A stretch of 64,000 nt of DNA. It comes from Pyxicephalus adspersus (Eukaryota > Chordata > Amphibia > Anura > Pyxicephalidae). Shown here piece by piece: positions 10,937-22,414 of the stretch. The notes beneath the pieces are model-generated. The model was not told the DNA's origin, made no database searches, and saw nothing but the letters and a program-made list of their open reading frames with translations. The DNA is taken from positions 106,738,316 to 106,802,315 of the forward strand of contig NC_092859.1 in assembly GCF_032062135.1 (NCBI RefSeq), read 5' to 3'. The position numbers and the translations under genes were made by a program. Positions within the stretch are counted from its first letter, which is position 1, and the number at the start of each line of letters is the position of its first letter.

Positions 10937-11690
10937 GCCATCACCAAAACTTGCCCCACATGTATGGATGCTGCTGGATACAGTGCAGGACCAATCAATC
11001 AATGCCTGTTAAGTGGTTCATTAAACCATTTTAGTAGTTCACAAGAGAAAGGTGATCATTTCCTTTTCCTCCGGTACTTTGTACATAAACCCTCCATGCC
11101 ACGAACACCTACTGGCCATTAAGAGGTCAACTGGGTTTGAGTTAGCATTAGTTACTTTTGCTTTTTGGTGACTCCCTTTAAGCAATTATATGCAATCAGA
11201 ATACCAGCCTATATGTCCATAGTACTAAGTGTTTTAGAAGACAATCACACTACATCTTGATCACCTGTCATCAGTCAAATGTCTGAAAATATTACTTCAC
11301 CCAGTGAACTGACCAGATAAATCTAAGAGAAAAATGTGTATCTAGGTTGACTAGAATTTGTACTGAATTTTTAAACATGGCCCTGTGATTTTTATAATAA
11401 ATTCTACCAATATAAGCATTGTTCCTTCGCAATACATTAGGCCAAAGTGTTTAGGGAAAATGAAGGAGATAGACCACAGGTCCCAGCTCTGATAGCTCCT
11501 GTCATCAGCCTCCTTCATTTTTGAACTCGCAATTAACCTACATCTTTACAGGGATTCCTCTCTGTTATCGCCTGTCGGTTTGTACTTACCCTCATCATGA
11601 GCTCTTGGTTTGCTTTGAGGACCTATATATATTTGAATGAAGATGACAAGATGCTGTAATGTATAATATATGCTATAAGTAATTATCTCT
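10937..11690. other. Non-coding DNA with one hairpin
   Basis: No gene or repeat family is recognised. The only structure seen is the 65-base hairpin at 11457-11521. Confidence 0.45.
11457..11521 (+). ncRNA. Pre-miRNA-like hairpin, unproven
   Basis: The outer arms AAAATGAAGGAG (11457-11468) and CTCCTTCATTTT (11510-11521) pair perfectly over 12 bases. Inside, ACAGG pairs with CCTGT and AGCT with AGCT around a 5-base loop. The size (65 bases) fits a short precursor hairpin, but the 7-base internal loop is large and no expression evidence exists. It may equally be the core of a small decayed MITE. Confidence 0.2.
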
Positions 11691-11765
11691 CAACGTTGTT
11701 ATGCTGATGAAGCACCATTGACTGTGAAACGTGTCGAGACACCCTCTAATGTTGTGAGATGCTAT
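11685..11765 (+). ncRNA. Hammerhead-ribozyme-like motif, degenerate
   Basis: CTGATGA at 11704-11710 and GAAAC at 11726-11730 match the two conserved core strings of a hammerhead. Directly after GAAAC, GTGTC and GACAC pair across a GA loop (stem III position). Flanking TCTCA (before) and TGAGA (after) can close a stem I. The intervening stem II is weak and the base expected to pair next to the cleavage site is not ideal, so activity is doubtful. Such motifs occur in Penelope-like and other retroelements (family knowledge), and an A/T-rich tail with AATAAA follows by about 11895. Confidence 0.35.
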
Positions 11766-12039
11766 ACTGTTAGCCGTTAAATCATTTGATATACTATGGT
11801 CCAATCTATGATCAATATTGATGTTCAGATTGTACCCTCTTGCATGTTAAGACAAAAGGCATACTCTTTTATTGGTGTTTTAATATTCTCTAAATAAAAA
11901 GTTTTTGTTTCTTGATTTAATATATGTGCCAATTAAGTCCCCTTTTTTCTCCATATTTTGAAATAAACTGAACAATGCTATTCTGCTGTCACTGAAAACT
12001 ACCACGAAAGATCACTTCCAGCACCAGAAATTTAATGTA

Positions 12040-13482
12040 CAGTTAGGTCCATAAATATTTGGACAGAGACAACTTTTTTCTAATTTTGGTTCTGTACATT
12101 ACCACGATAAATTTTAAATGAAACAAATCAGATGCAGTTGAACTGCAGACTTTCAGCTTTAATTCAGTGGGTTGAACAAAAAGATTTCATAAAATGTGAG
12201 GAAGTAAAGCCTTTTTTTACACAATCACTTAATTTCAGGGGCTCAAAAGTAATTGGACAATTGGCTCAAAGTCTGTTTCATGGGTTGGTGTGGGCAATTC
12301 CTTCTTTATGTCATTATCAATTAAGCAGATAAAAGGCCTGGAGTTTATTTGGGGGGGGGGGGGGGATGAACTCAGCAACGTCAAAATACCTGGATGTCCA
12401 TGGAACACAACAGTGGTGGATGATGGAAGAATTATTTCCATGGTGAAGAGAAACTCCTTCACAACAGCCAACCAAGTGATCAACACTCTCCAGGAAGTAG
12501 GCGTATCGATATCCAAATCTACCATAAAGAGAAGACTGCATGAAAGTAAATACAGAGGGTGCACTGCAAGCTGCAAGCCACTCATAAGCCTCAAGAATGG
12601 AAAGGCAAGATTGGACTTTGCTCAAAAACATCTAAAAAAGCCAGCACAGTTCTGGAAAAACATTCTCTGGACAGATGAAACCAGGATCAACCTTTACCAG
12701 AATGATGGCAAGAAAAAAGTAAGGAGAAGGCGTGGAAGAGCTCATGATCTAAAGCATACCACATCATCTGTAAAACATGGCGGAGGCAGTGTGTTGGCTT
12801 AGGCGTGCATGGCTGCCATGGCACTGGGACACTAGTGTTTATCCATGATGTAACACAGGACAGAAGCAGCCGAATGAATTCTGAGGTGTTCAGAGACATA
12901 CTGTCTGCTCAAATCCAGCTAAATGCAGTCACATTGATTGGGAGGCGTTTCATAATACAGATGGACAATGACCCAAAATATACAGCCAAAGCAACCCAGG
13001 AGTTTATTAAAGCAAACAAGTGGAATATTCTTGAATGGCCAAGTCAGTCCCTGATCTGAACCCAATTGAGCATGCATTTCACTTGTTGAAGACTAAACTT
13101 CATACAGAAAGGCCCACAAACAAACAGCAACTGAAAGCGGCTGCAGTAAAGGCCTGGCAGAGCATTAAAAAGGAGGAAACCCAGCATCTGGTGATGTCCA
13201 TGAGTTCAAGACCGCAGGTTGTCATTTCGAGCAAAGGGTTTTCAAACAAGTATTAGAAATGAACATTTTATTTTCAGCATTTTAATTTGTCCTATTACTT
13301 TTGAGCCCCTGAAATGAAGTGATTGTGTTAAACAAAGGCTTTAGTTCAGTTCCACTGAATTAAAGCTGAAAGTCTGCAATTTAACTGCATCCAAGTTGTT
13401 TCATTTATAATTAATTGTCGTAATGTAGAGAACCAAAATTAGAAAAAAGTTGTCTCTGTTCAAATATTTATGAACCTGTCTT
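12040..13482 (+). mobile_element. Tc1-like transposon, defective
   Basis: The left end (CAGTTAGGTCCATAAATATT) follows a TA at 12038-12039. The right end is its imperfect reverse complement at 13443-13482. Similarity between ends continues inward for roughly 200-220 bases (to about 12262 and from about 13282), so the inverted repeats are long, as in IR/DR-type Tc1 elements of fish and frogs. Between them lies a broken DD34E transposase. The total of about 1.44 kb is shorter than the usual 1.6 kb, which fits loss of the 5' part of the gene. The right tip is more decayed than the left. Confidence 0.93.
12290..13256 (+). pseudogene. Tc1/mariner-type DD34E transposase pseudogene
   Basis: In the family this enzyme cuts and pastes the element at TA. 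The catalytic signature is readable across three frames: WTDET (first Asp, about 12671), MDNDP (second Asp, about 12961) and DLNPIEHAF (Glu, about 13056), with 34 residues between the second Asp and the Glu after allowing for a frameshift. A nuclear-targeting-like basic run KKKVRRRRGR sits between the first two motifs. The conserved N-terminal paired-like helix-turn-helix is not recognisable; similarity starts only at about 12390, just after a run of 15 G (12351-12365). Breaks seen: an in-frame stop at 12800-12802 with a frame change after it, and a one-base loss in a C run at about 13050. It cannot make a working protein. Confidence 0.92.
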
Positions 13483-13484
13483 TT

Positions 13485-15148
13485 TGTCTATTTATATGCC
13501 ATATATTCTAGAAATGCATTTAAGATATTGCATGTTCGTAGTCAACATCAATTTGCCTTAAGGCAAAAAAAATAAGGGACACACTTATGTATTGCACAAT
13601 AGCATATGTACTCTAAGAGGTTTTCCACTTGCATTGAAAAAACATGAAAACTTCCTGTATTCTTACATAACTCCAGGGTCCCAGTCGATTGAGACTTGAT
13701 CTGTTAGCCCAGGGAGATAAGCACTTTGCTCATTGCTGTGTGCCTATTTAAAGTCAAAAGCATCAGCTGCTTAGTAAAAAAATTTGTTTGGGTGTGGTAA
13801 GGTCACATAAAGTACTTATTGCTTCATTTTTATTCCATGTAAATCATCAGTAATAAAAGATCACCAAAGCATATGAACAAAAGCCCTTTCCTGTGCTTTC
13901 GGTAACATTTTTGATTGATTTTTTTGAAAGTCAAAATAACTACAAAGCTACTGCTTAAGTTATATTTAGCAAGGGAAAACCATATGGTTACTGTATATGA
14001 ACTAAAAAAGATGGAATGAATTAAACATTCTTTATCTCGAGTGGTAAACATGTTTTACCATGGTTTATCATACTTGAAGATAACATCAGAAAAGCTGGCT
14101 GACCGCAAGCAGATTTACACAGTTGTTGGTAAAATTTTTTTAATCTAAAAGATAAAATCTGTCAATGTAGCCAAGTTTCGAAGGCAGAACCTTTTGTGAG
14201 AGCTGATGACGAAACTAGGATTTGCTAGTGAGTGATTTTGGACAAATGTAGTAAACATGTTCAGGCATCAGACAGTATACAACCAGCTTTATGTGATATG
14301 CATCTATTATTTAGAATTTAGAAAACCAAGTAATAAGATCAGTAAAGGTTTGAAAGGTACAAAATTAAAGAGTATGAATGTAAAAAGGGAAACAGCCTAC
14401 GTGTCTAGACTTCTGGTTTTCATCCAGGCATACTTTAGGACCCTACGGCTTAAAACCGATTGTTGCTAGTAATCTGATGTCCTGGCAACACCAACTGCTA
14501 AACTATTTTATTGTGACTCCACTTACTCGACCACTGGGAAAAAGCACTGCCAGAATGGCTAAATGGAACCCGGTGAAAATACCCTGTTTGTGGAACAGAT
14601 CAGGTGAATTACCAGTGGAACAGATCAGGTGAATTACCAGTGCAGAGGATTTCCGATTTTGAACTTGGGATGAGCTAGTGTATTATTCCCATTACTTTGT
14701 GAAAACTTAAACTGTAAAGGCTTTTAAGTTCCCATTATGCCATTATGCCTGTACCATTAGGCTTGCCCACTTGAGAACAACTTTAATCATCTTTCCATTA
14801 ATGTCAAGTATACTCTTAATCATGTAAGTGGGCCATAATCCTTAAAGTTGATTTAAGTATTTATATTAGGAGGAGATTTTTTTTGGAACCAGAGCAATCA
14901 CCCAGGTGTGTATCTGCTCATCATTCTCTAGTGTTTGTTCCTTGCAGTCAGAGTTCTTTACCATCTGTCAGCCTCTTTTAAATGTGATTTGTACTGTGTT
15001 ATAAGGAATGCATACGGCCTTTATCAACTAGGCACTAAATCCTTTCATCCCTAAAATGTTCAATAGTGAAAATCATAGCCTAAATCAATTATGTCCATTA
15101 GTTGCATATTTCCATCAGTTAAGTATTAGTTACTTTCCCTGGGTGCCT
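13485..15148. other. Non-coding DNA with a short tandem duplication
   Basis: AT-rich, no gene recognised. A perfect 25-base direct duplication lies at 14591-14640. A CTGATGACGAAAC string at about 14195 was noted but has no stem II. Confidence 0.45.
14591..14640. repeat. Perfect 25-bp tandem duplication
   Basis: Bases 14591-14615 are repeated exactly at 14616-14640 (unit begins TGGAACAGATCAGG). This looks like a recent slippage or end-joining duplication. Confidence 0.95.
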
Positions 15149-15278
15149 NNNNNNNNNNNNNNNNNNNNNNNNNNNNNNNNNNNNNNNNNNNNNNNNNNNN
15201 NNNNNNNNNNNNNNNNNNNNNNNNNNNNNNNNNNNNNNNNNNNNNNNNNNNNNNNNNNNNNNNNNNNNNNNNNNNNNN
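15149..15278. other. Assembly gap (130 N)
   Basis: A run of 130 undetermined bases. Apparent reading frames across it are meaningless. The flanks do not show an obvious repeat that would explain the gap. Confidence 1.
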
Positions 15279-16192
15279 TCCATTTCTTTTTCTGACATAT
15301 TAAAAATCAAGTTTTAATGTTTTATGTATCACCGGTCACAGCTTACTACTCTGCATTAGGCATGGACAATGCAGACACTGTCTGTGCTACTTTATGAAAC
15401 AGCATTATTGGACAAAGCTTATGCCACACCAGCCCCCACCTGTCTATACAGGGTAGAATTTGGGTATTTCTTCTATTCCAAAAACACCTTATATTTGCAC
15501 TACACAATTTATATTACCATACCATTGGACCCAACTGTATTTGTTTTTATGGCATCTATAGTTTAGACAAAAGAAATGTTAGATTCCCTTATATAAGGAT
15601 CTATACATGTAAACGAAAAACCCTTCATATTACACTGCCCTAAAACTGATTATGTCATTATCAGTATTAATAAATATAGATTTTTAGGGTTTTTAAGAAT
15701 TCTGGTTGGTCTTTGTATAGTAAATATACTGCATAGTACAGTTTAATGTAGAGTAAATTGCTGCACTGCATTATTGGTATCCTAAGGGTTGAAATATCTT
15801 GCCCTGAAATTTTAGAGAGACATAGAAGAGATTAGTACCATTTAGTAAACCTTAGCCCTAGTCTAGCCCTTCTAATTCCCTAAGATCCAGCCACCCACTT
15901 TAAGGCATGTGTAGTCAGCCACCAAATAATATAAAAATTATTAAGAATAATATAAATGACTAATCCCAAGAAAGGTCAAATAATCAGAATTATTCTGCCT
16001 TAGCTATAATATTTTGCATAGTGTTTTTCTCATACCCATATTTATAAGCTACTTAACATGCAAATGTAAGGTGTACATGCAAACTGTGATTTATTTATAG
16101 CTGTTTTTATGATGTTAACAGTAAATCATGTTCAGAAGATAATATACCGCTATTTTTAAGTTCCTCTTTTTCCCTGTGGTTGATCTTATACA

Positions 16193-16230
<38 letters not shown>

Positions 16231-17270
16231 CTCATATATGTTAAAAATGATTTTTATAGTTAACCCAACTAGCAGAGCTCTGTGTATACAGTATGGGAGT
16301 GTAGGAGTGTCCTCCTATTCATCCATTCTGATCAAAAGCATTTAATATAAAATAATAAACTGGAAATCAATGACCCATTCACACTTATCAGTAAAATGAC
16401 TGGTAAAAGGCAGACATGGAACTGCTGGAGAATCTTCCGTTCTATTTCTGCCTTTCATCAGCACACTTGTCATATGCAGATGGCAGGAGAGGGCATGGGA
16501 TGACCTGGTCACTCAATGGCTTGTCAGCACGCTGAGATAGAAAGGGGAATTTAGTGACTAGGGGTATTCACTGATGTACCTCCCTGTAAGAAGGACACTT
16601 TCACTGCTTTCCAGAAAAACATAGTAAGTCATATAAAGCCATACAAGTATGTGTCTGTGTTTTTTACACAATCTACATTTCAAATGTTCACATCCTCAGC
16701 AGTTCAGATGGAATTTTGACAGACAGCAAAACCAGAACAGTCACTAATTCTTATGCATTATTTCCCCCAGGAGATTATAGAAGCTGACTATCTGAAATAA
16801 AAGCTACGGCCTTGTGAGGGGTTTCCTACATATCTCACTTTGTGGGGATAATTTAAGAGTAATTCAAAGCAACAAGTGATTTTTTTTTTATCTTTTCTCC
16901 AAAGTATTGGGATTGTTTGTACTTCTGCTTTGGTTTGTAAAAGCTTTGCTCTTTCTCTATCCTTTGATATATAGGTATGAGGATGGTGACTATTTTTTAT
17001 ATATTCATGTACTTCTCATTTTCTGTGCTTGTTGTACACAGTGATCTGTTTATTAGGCGATCACTATAGCTACTGCATGAAGGTAATACATGCATGAATA
17101 TATATTCCCTTTCCTGTCATTCATGTAGTTATATTTGTGTTGCTTGTGCATTATTCATGTATTCAAAATGTTAATCATGTGGATTCTATTTATAATAATA
17201 TATCAAATCCTTTTTGGTTAGTGTGCATTCTAGCTTTATTGCTAGTGAAGAACTTTTGCGCTGACCAGCG
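15279..17270. other. Non-coding DNA, nothing recognised except a TA microsatellite
   Basis: AT-rich sequence without coding signals. It holds one (TA)n tract at 16194-16228. Confidence 0.45.
16194..16228. repeat. (TA)n microsatellite
   Basis: About 35 bases of uninterrupted TA alternation. Confidence 0.95.
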
Positions 17271-17379
17271 CCATTTTTCAACCAACCTGCATCATGCTGT
17301 TCAACCAACCTGCAAAAATTGCTGTTTCCCAACTTTTCTTTAGAAATGCATGCACAGCTTGGCATACGATGCCAGGATC

Positions 17380-17500
17380 AGACCACATCCAAGAAACCAG
17401 GCCAATAAAGATGTCCAAAGATCTGGAAGCAAGAAAAGAAAATGGTGGCGCCTGCAACAAAACACCACAGGTGAGTGTATTTAATACAGAATAATGTATT
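17380..17500 (+). repeat. Fragment related to family C MITEs
   Basis: The stretch AATGGTGGCGCCTGCA with flanking purine-rich sequence and GGTGAGTGTATTTAAT resembles the interior of the TTAA-flanked elements at 26.3 and 28.2 kb (GATGGTGGCACCTGCA...GTGAGCATATA). No end can be defined, so it is a decayed or partial copy. Confidence 0.45.
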
Positions 17501-17534
17501 ACAGAGGGGACATTGCCTGTCATCGCCTGGACCT

Positions 17535-19335
17535 GGCTGATTGCAATTGTGTGTTTATGTAAGGGCTTTGTTCTGTTTTAATAGTGTACTCATTGCATAA
17601 TTTTAATCTTTTTTTACCCTTTACATCATAGCAATTGTCTGCTAGAGACCACCAGAATAAATTAGGCCCACTTTCCAGCAGTTCCCTGTGCACACCGAAG
17701 CAATAAATAGTCATGGCAAGGCATTTTTTAAACCCCAATCCTAATATCAAAGGCTAATACCAGACTCCATTGTCAGCACTTGTAAATACCCCACCTATCC
17801 TGTATGTATCTGTTTAGTTAGTACTATGTTATTTAATTTCTTGCATCCTGTTACACATTATTATTGCATTTCTGGAAAAGAATATTTAGAAATGTGCTAC
17901 TATCTCCTGAGCTTTCAAAAGAAGAGTGACTGCTGGTGACGTATATTCTAAGAATGGCATGAGAAATAAATCACACTTCAACTTTCAATTTAAAATTTCA
18001 TGGTACCCGTATCAATTTCCCCAGCCCGGCATTGCCCTTATGCAACATTAATTATTTACCAGGACAAAGACCACTTTAAACATCTGACATGGTGGACATC
18101 AAGCAATAGTTTGTTTCTAGTCAATCTATTTCCCTTCTCTTTATTATGTTTCATGACTTGGTCTTGGTCTATCAGATTCCAGGTGTTTTGTTTATTTAAC
18201 ACTTTAAGTTTCTGGTTAATTGAATTCCCGTTCTGGTAGGCCGCATATAAGTGTCTTTTAGGCTGAAGCCTTTTAGATTTCTTTTTCCATCTGTCACCTT
18301 CTCTTTAGCCTGAATAGTGGTAATACCATTACATTTTTTTGCTTCACTGGTATCAGGTGACCCAGCCACGTTCTGCCATTACATTTCAATAGCCTGCAGG
18401 CATTCAGCCTTTCTGCTTGGAAAAATATCAGGCTTCCAGCTACTGAAGAGGTGAGGCTGACCAGATCCAGAAATGCTTTTGTTTGTATTTTCCTGTGGAT
18501 ATCTACTATTGACTTTTATATTTTGTTAACAAAAATTTCCTGAAAGAGAACAAAAACACTTCCTTAGTTCTCCAAAAAAGGGCAGCAACCGGTAACCCCT
18601 TAATTGCAGCAAATGTTTGAAGTGCCAGATAACTTTAGCACTATTTCTCTTTCAGCTTACCTTTTTAAAGCTGACATGAATACATTTCCTAGAGAGAAGT
18701 TACTGTTGGTCAAGTGCATTTTAAATTTAAAGAGACCTCAATAAGTGAAACTGAAAAAAGTAACCTAATTTTCCAAAATGTTGTTTTTAAACACGTTACA
18801 AAAATGTCATGGTGTGTAAAACAACATTTTTTTTGCCTGATCTTTGATTCTCATTGTTTCTCTATTCAAAAGGTGTGTTTCCCAGTTGAAAACATACACG
18901 TTGTATTTGCCAACAATAAAGGCGATTGTTTAGTCTAAAATGAAAATTTTTTATAAAAAATACTTTTTAAGTTTAATATATTCCTTTTGAATAATGTTGA
19001 GTTAAACAGGTAAAAAGTTAGTTTGAACCATAAACCCAAAAATATTGTAGTAAAACCAAATATTGTTTTTGTTTTTTTTGTGTTTTTTTGTATTGTTTTT
19101 AAATATCATTATTTATTATTTGTATTAAATTTTTTATAAATATACAGCAAATACTGTATTTCATTTGGGATTTTGTAAAAAGAACAGAACCCCCAGGTAA
19201 TAATTTCATCTTTAATTTACATGTAAGCTTGATTTTAGTTACTTATTCCATCAATAATATACATGTAAGCTTGTTTGGTTTTTCATGTTATATAATAAAG
19301 TCTATGTAAACCCTGACAATGAACTTTTGCTTGGT
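17535..19335. other. Non-coding DNA, nothing recognised
   Basis: AT-rich and T-run-rich. The 13-base string ACATGTAAGCTTG occurs twice near 19219 and 19261. No gene is recognised. Confidence 0.45.
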
Positions 19336-19339
19336 TTGT

Positions 19340-19945
19340 TCTGTTATTGGCATAATTACTAGCAGTCTTGCCTTTGCAGCGATGGGTCCCAAGTTTAAGT
19401 CTCAACCGGAGTGCTATATGCACAATGTTTGTATTTTATCCCTGTGTCTGCGTAATATGGTTTCTTCCCACATCCCAAAAACGTGCAGGCATTTTAATTG
19501 GCCTTCTCATAGGCTTAGGCTACGTACACACATCCAATGGTTCTCTTCCAATAATCGGCTCAGGGACAATATCGGACGAGAATCCGGCATGTGTACAGCG
19601 ACTGTCGTCCGAACGACCCTCCTGGCGGATCCCCGAACAAAGGATGACGAACGATCTTCATGGAAGCAAAGGGGAAGAAAAGACAGCAGGGTGCTGCTCT
19701 GTTGCTTTCCCCCTGCCCTCTCTATAGGGCTGAATGGTGCTGTGTGTACAACACTCGTTCATGCACCATGCAGTCGTTAATCGCTGGAAAGGATTGTGAA
19801 AGGTCCTTTCCAACGACAAATATTGCACGTGTGTACCCAGCGTTAGACTGTGTTTGTTGGACATTACATTGCGAGGGCTAGTTTGTGACATGATCAGGGG
19901 CTGCATAATACGTCAGCACTATATAATTACAAGTTTATAATAATA
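19340..19945 (+). mobile_element. tRNA-derived SINE, split by a MITE
   Basis: The SINE head and body run from about 19340 to 19514 (GCCTTTGCAGCGATGGGTCC, then CTTCCCACATCCCAAAAACG). The sequence then breaks for 325 bases of family B MITE and resumes at about 19846 with the SINE 3' part (GTTTGTGACATGATCAGG, CGTCAGCACTATATAA and an ATA-rich tail). Aligning with the copy at 8507-8790 shows that the two halves belong together, so the MITE came later. Confidence 0.78.
19518..19842 (+). mobile_element. Family B MITE, complete copy (B2) inside a SINE
   Basis: This 325-base element is flanked by TTA at 19515-19517 and 19843-19845. It has the same order of segments as the copy at 5944-6275: GTACACAC end, GACGAGAATCCGGCATGTGTACAG block, pyrimidine-rich centre, and subterminal hairpin (arms 19782-19794 and 19803-19815, with one mismatch and one G-T pair). 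Frames across it give the two overlapping 119- and 153-codon open readings here, which are not genes. Confidence 0.88.
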
Positions 19946-22377
19946 CATTCACAATTAACAAATATAAAATGCTTTGTTATATTTGTTTAGTCTCTTTGCC
20001 AGAAATCCAGTAAGCTGATAATTTTTGTGTTGTTTGTGTTTACTGTTATCATTTGGCATTATTCCTTGCTGTCTCTGTACACTACAACCCACCTTGCCAT
20101 GTTATATAGATGCAAAAAGTAAAGGTGTTCCTAAAATATTTCCCCATATAAAGTGACAACAATGCTTCTTGATAGCTACAGTATGATAAGTGAGAATTGT
20201 CAGCCACAGATAGGAAATAGCAGGATCACCAGGTAAAAATAATAGATGAGAACCTGAAAAAGCAAAGAAATACAGCCATGTCGCCTAAGAACTACTGGTA
20301 AATTGCAATATAATATGTTCTGGTATTGTATTTAGATACACTTTAGCATCTAGGACTGTTTTTGTAAACCCATGCTGTTGTACTGTTAACAAGCAGGGGG
20401 CCAAAGAATGCAACAGAATGAAGAAGAACATTCTAAAAATATGTATATATAACAAAGTTACCACAAGCAGCATGAAACATAATGAGAAACTGACGGATGC
20501 TCTCTCACATGGCATATTCTCTAAAATAACACCATGAAAGACCATTGGAGCTGCAATGTATACCCTCTTGAATCTATAAAACCATATATAATCTAATTGT
20601 CAGATGTGGTGCTAAAGCAGCTCATCTTATACACCCTGGGGGAAAAGTCAGACTGGCAATTTGATATACCGTTGCCTCTCTGCTGGGGTGCATCAGCTCA
20701 TGTTAAATAAAAACACTTTCTCCCTGAGCTACATTTAGTTGACTATTCTCCTCCATGCTTATGTAATAATAACCAGAAACTATTTGCAGATGAATAAAAT
20801 AACCTTTGCTGTCGTATTGAGTTCAACACCAGATATAAATGATTAGAATTTAATATAAAGTACATCTCTTAGATGGTTACATATGAATAGCAAGAATTTT
20901 TCTAGCACAAAATTTTTTAAAATAGTAAAGACCTTAATGCAACCCATCACAAACCCAAGAATTCGAACTGAATAATGTGTGCATTGAGTTTGCCAATATT
21001 TATCCAATATGTATCCTATTATGTACTCACCTGCATTTATACAAATACCAGGTTTCTCTAAAAGTGGTCAATAATCATTATAATCATAATCATTCTTATT
21101 ATAATAAAGAAACATTATTTTCCCCCCTTACTCTTCACAGAAACTGGACACCTGGCAGGTGAGGAAGTCATTTACAACTTTTAGTATAAAGACTAAAGAC
21201 TGAGACCAACTTAATTCTGGAAAGAAACTGTGCTCTCAACAAACTGCAGAGGGCAAAGTTCCAGTCAACAACAGTACGAGTCGTATTGTCTGTGATCTCC
21301 CTGCAGCTGATCATTCTATGCCTTGTTCTATACTGTGTTTTTTAAGGGGGCAAGTTCATAAAGACTAGGCTTTGCATTTTTAAGTCTGGGCATCCAGCAT
21401 AGAGGGATATCGTCACATCTCACTCTAAAAATTCTAAATTGATTGGCTATAGTCATCAGAGCCTTAGATCTCATGCTTCAAATGTACAGTTAAGAGTCTA
21501 TAGGTAGAGGAGCGCCAAGTCTCACGCCTGAAAGTGCTCTGCTGGAATCTTTTGGTAGAATTCCAAAAGAAAAGTACATTTTTAGATTACTGGTTACACA
21601 CATAAAACTTCTAAATGTTTACTATAAGGCTTTAGTTATACTGCTGATATGTGCTTTGCCATGTGTCATACTGCAGCCTATGGCAATGTACAGCCTTGCT
21701 ATCAAATGTGATGCTAAACAAAGAAATTGGTGCACTGTAGCAACTCCTTGCACTGCACTGCATAGCACATAGTGTAAATATTGTCAATGTACCACAGTAA
21801 ATATTCACTTTTTGAGTTAATTTAAATAACAGTAGGTGACACATAAGGAGTTGTCTTGCTGAGGTTTCCTTGCTTACCAAGTTGTCTGTAGCATCATACT
21901 AGTTATAATACCTAATACAATCAATTATGTCATACAGCTTAGGAAACGACATAGCATGTTTTCGCTGTAGGATCCCAGGATAATACCTAATATTTATATA
22001 TTTAAACATAATATGGGTGCACTACTTTGTAAAATGGACAACAGATAACAAGACACATAACTCCTCTTGATTTTAGGGAGCTATCATCTATAAATGAAAC
22101 AGAAATGCACACAAAAAAATTGTCAATATCCACATGTGGGAACATTCTTGCCAACAAAACGAAGCACAAACTTGATCCCGTGTGATAAGGTCATCTGTTT
22201 TATTTTTCTCTGCCTTATGCATCAAGACTTTTGATAGAATTATTGGCATTGAGCTCATCTCACTCTCTCTCCAACTAAAACAAATTAAAAGAACATTGTT
22301 TAGTAATTTGTTTTTATTTTATTAATGTTTTCTTTTGTTGCTGATTTTAACAACCTTATTTGCACAAACCCATATTT

Positions 22378-22414
<37 letters not shown>

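Noticed and set aside
14190..14206. CTGATGACGAAAC, resembling both hammerhead core strings
   Set aside because: There is no stem II between the strings and no clear stem III, so it is probably chance.
15056..15310. Open frames across the N gap
   Set aside because: They consist mostly of undetermined residues.
19319..19780. 153-codon plus-strand frame
   Set aside because: It runs from a SINE into a MITE and has no coding signature.
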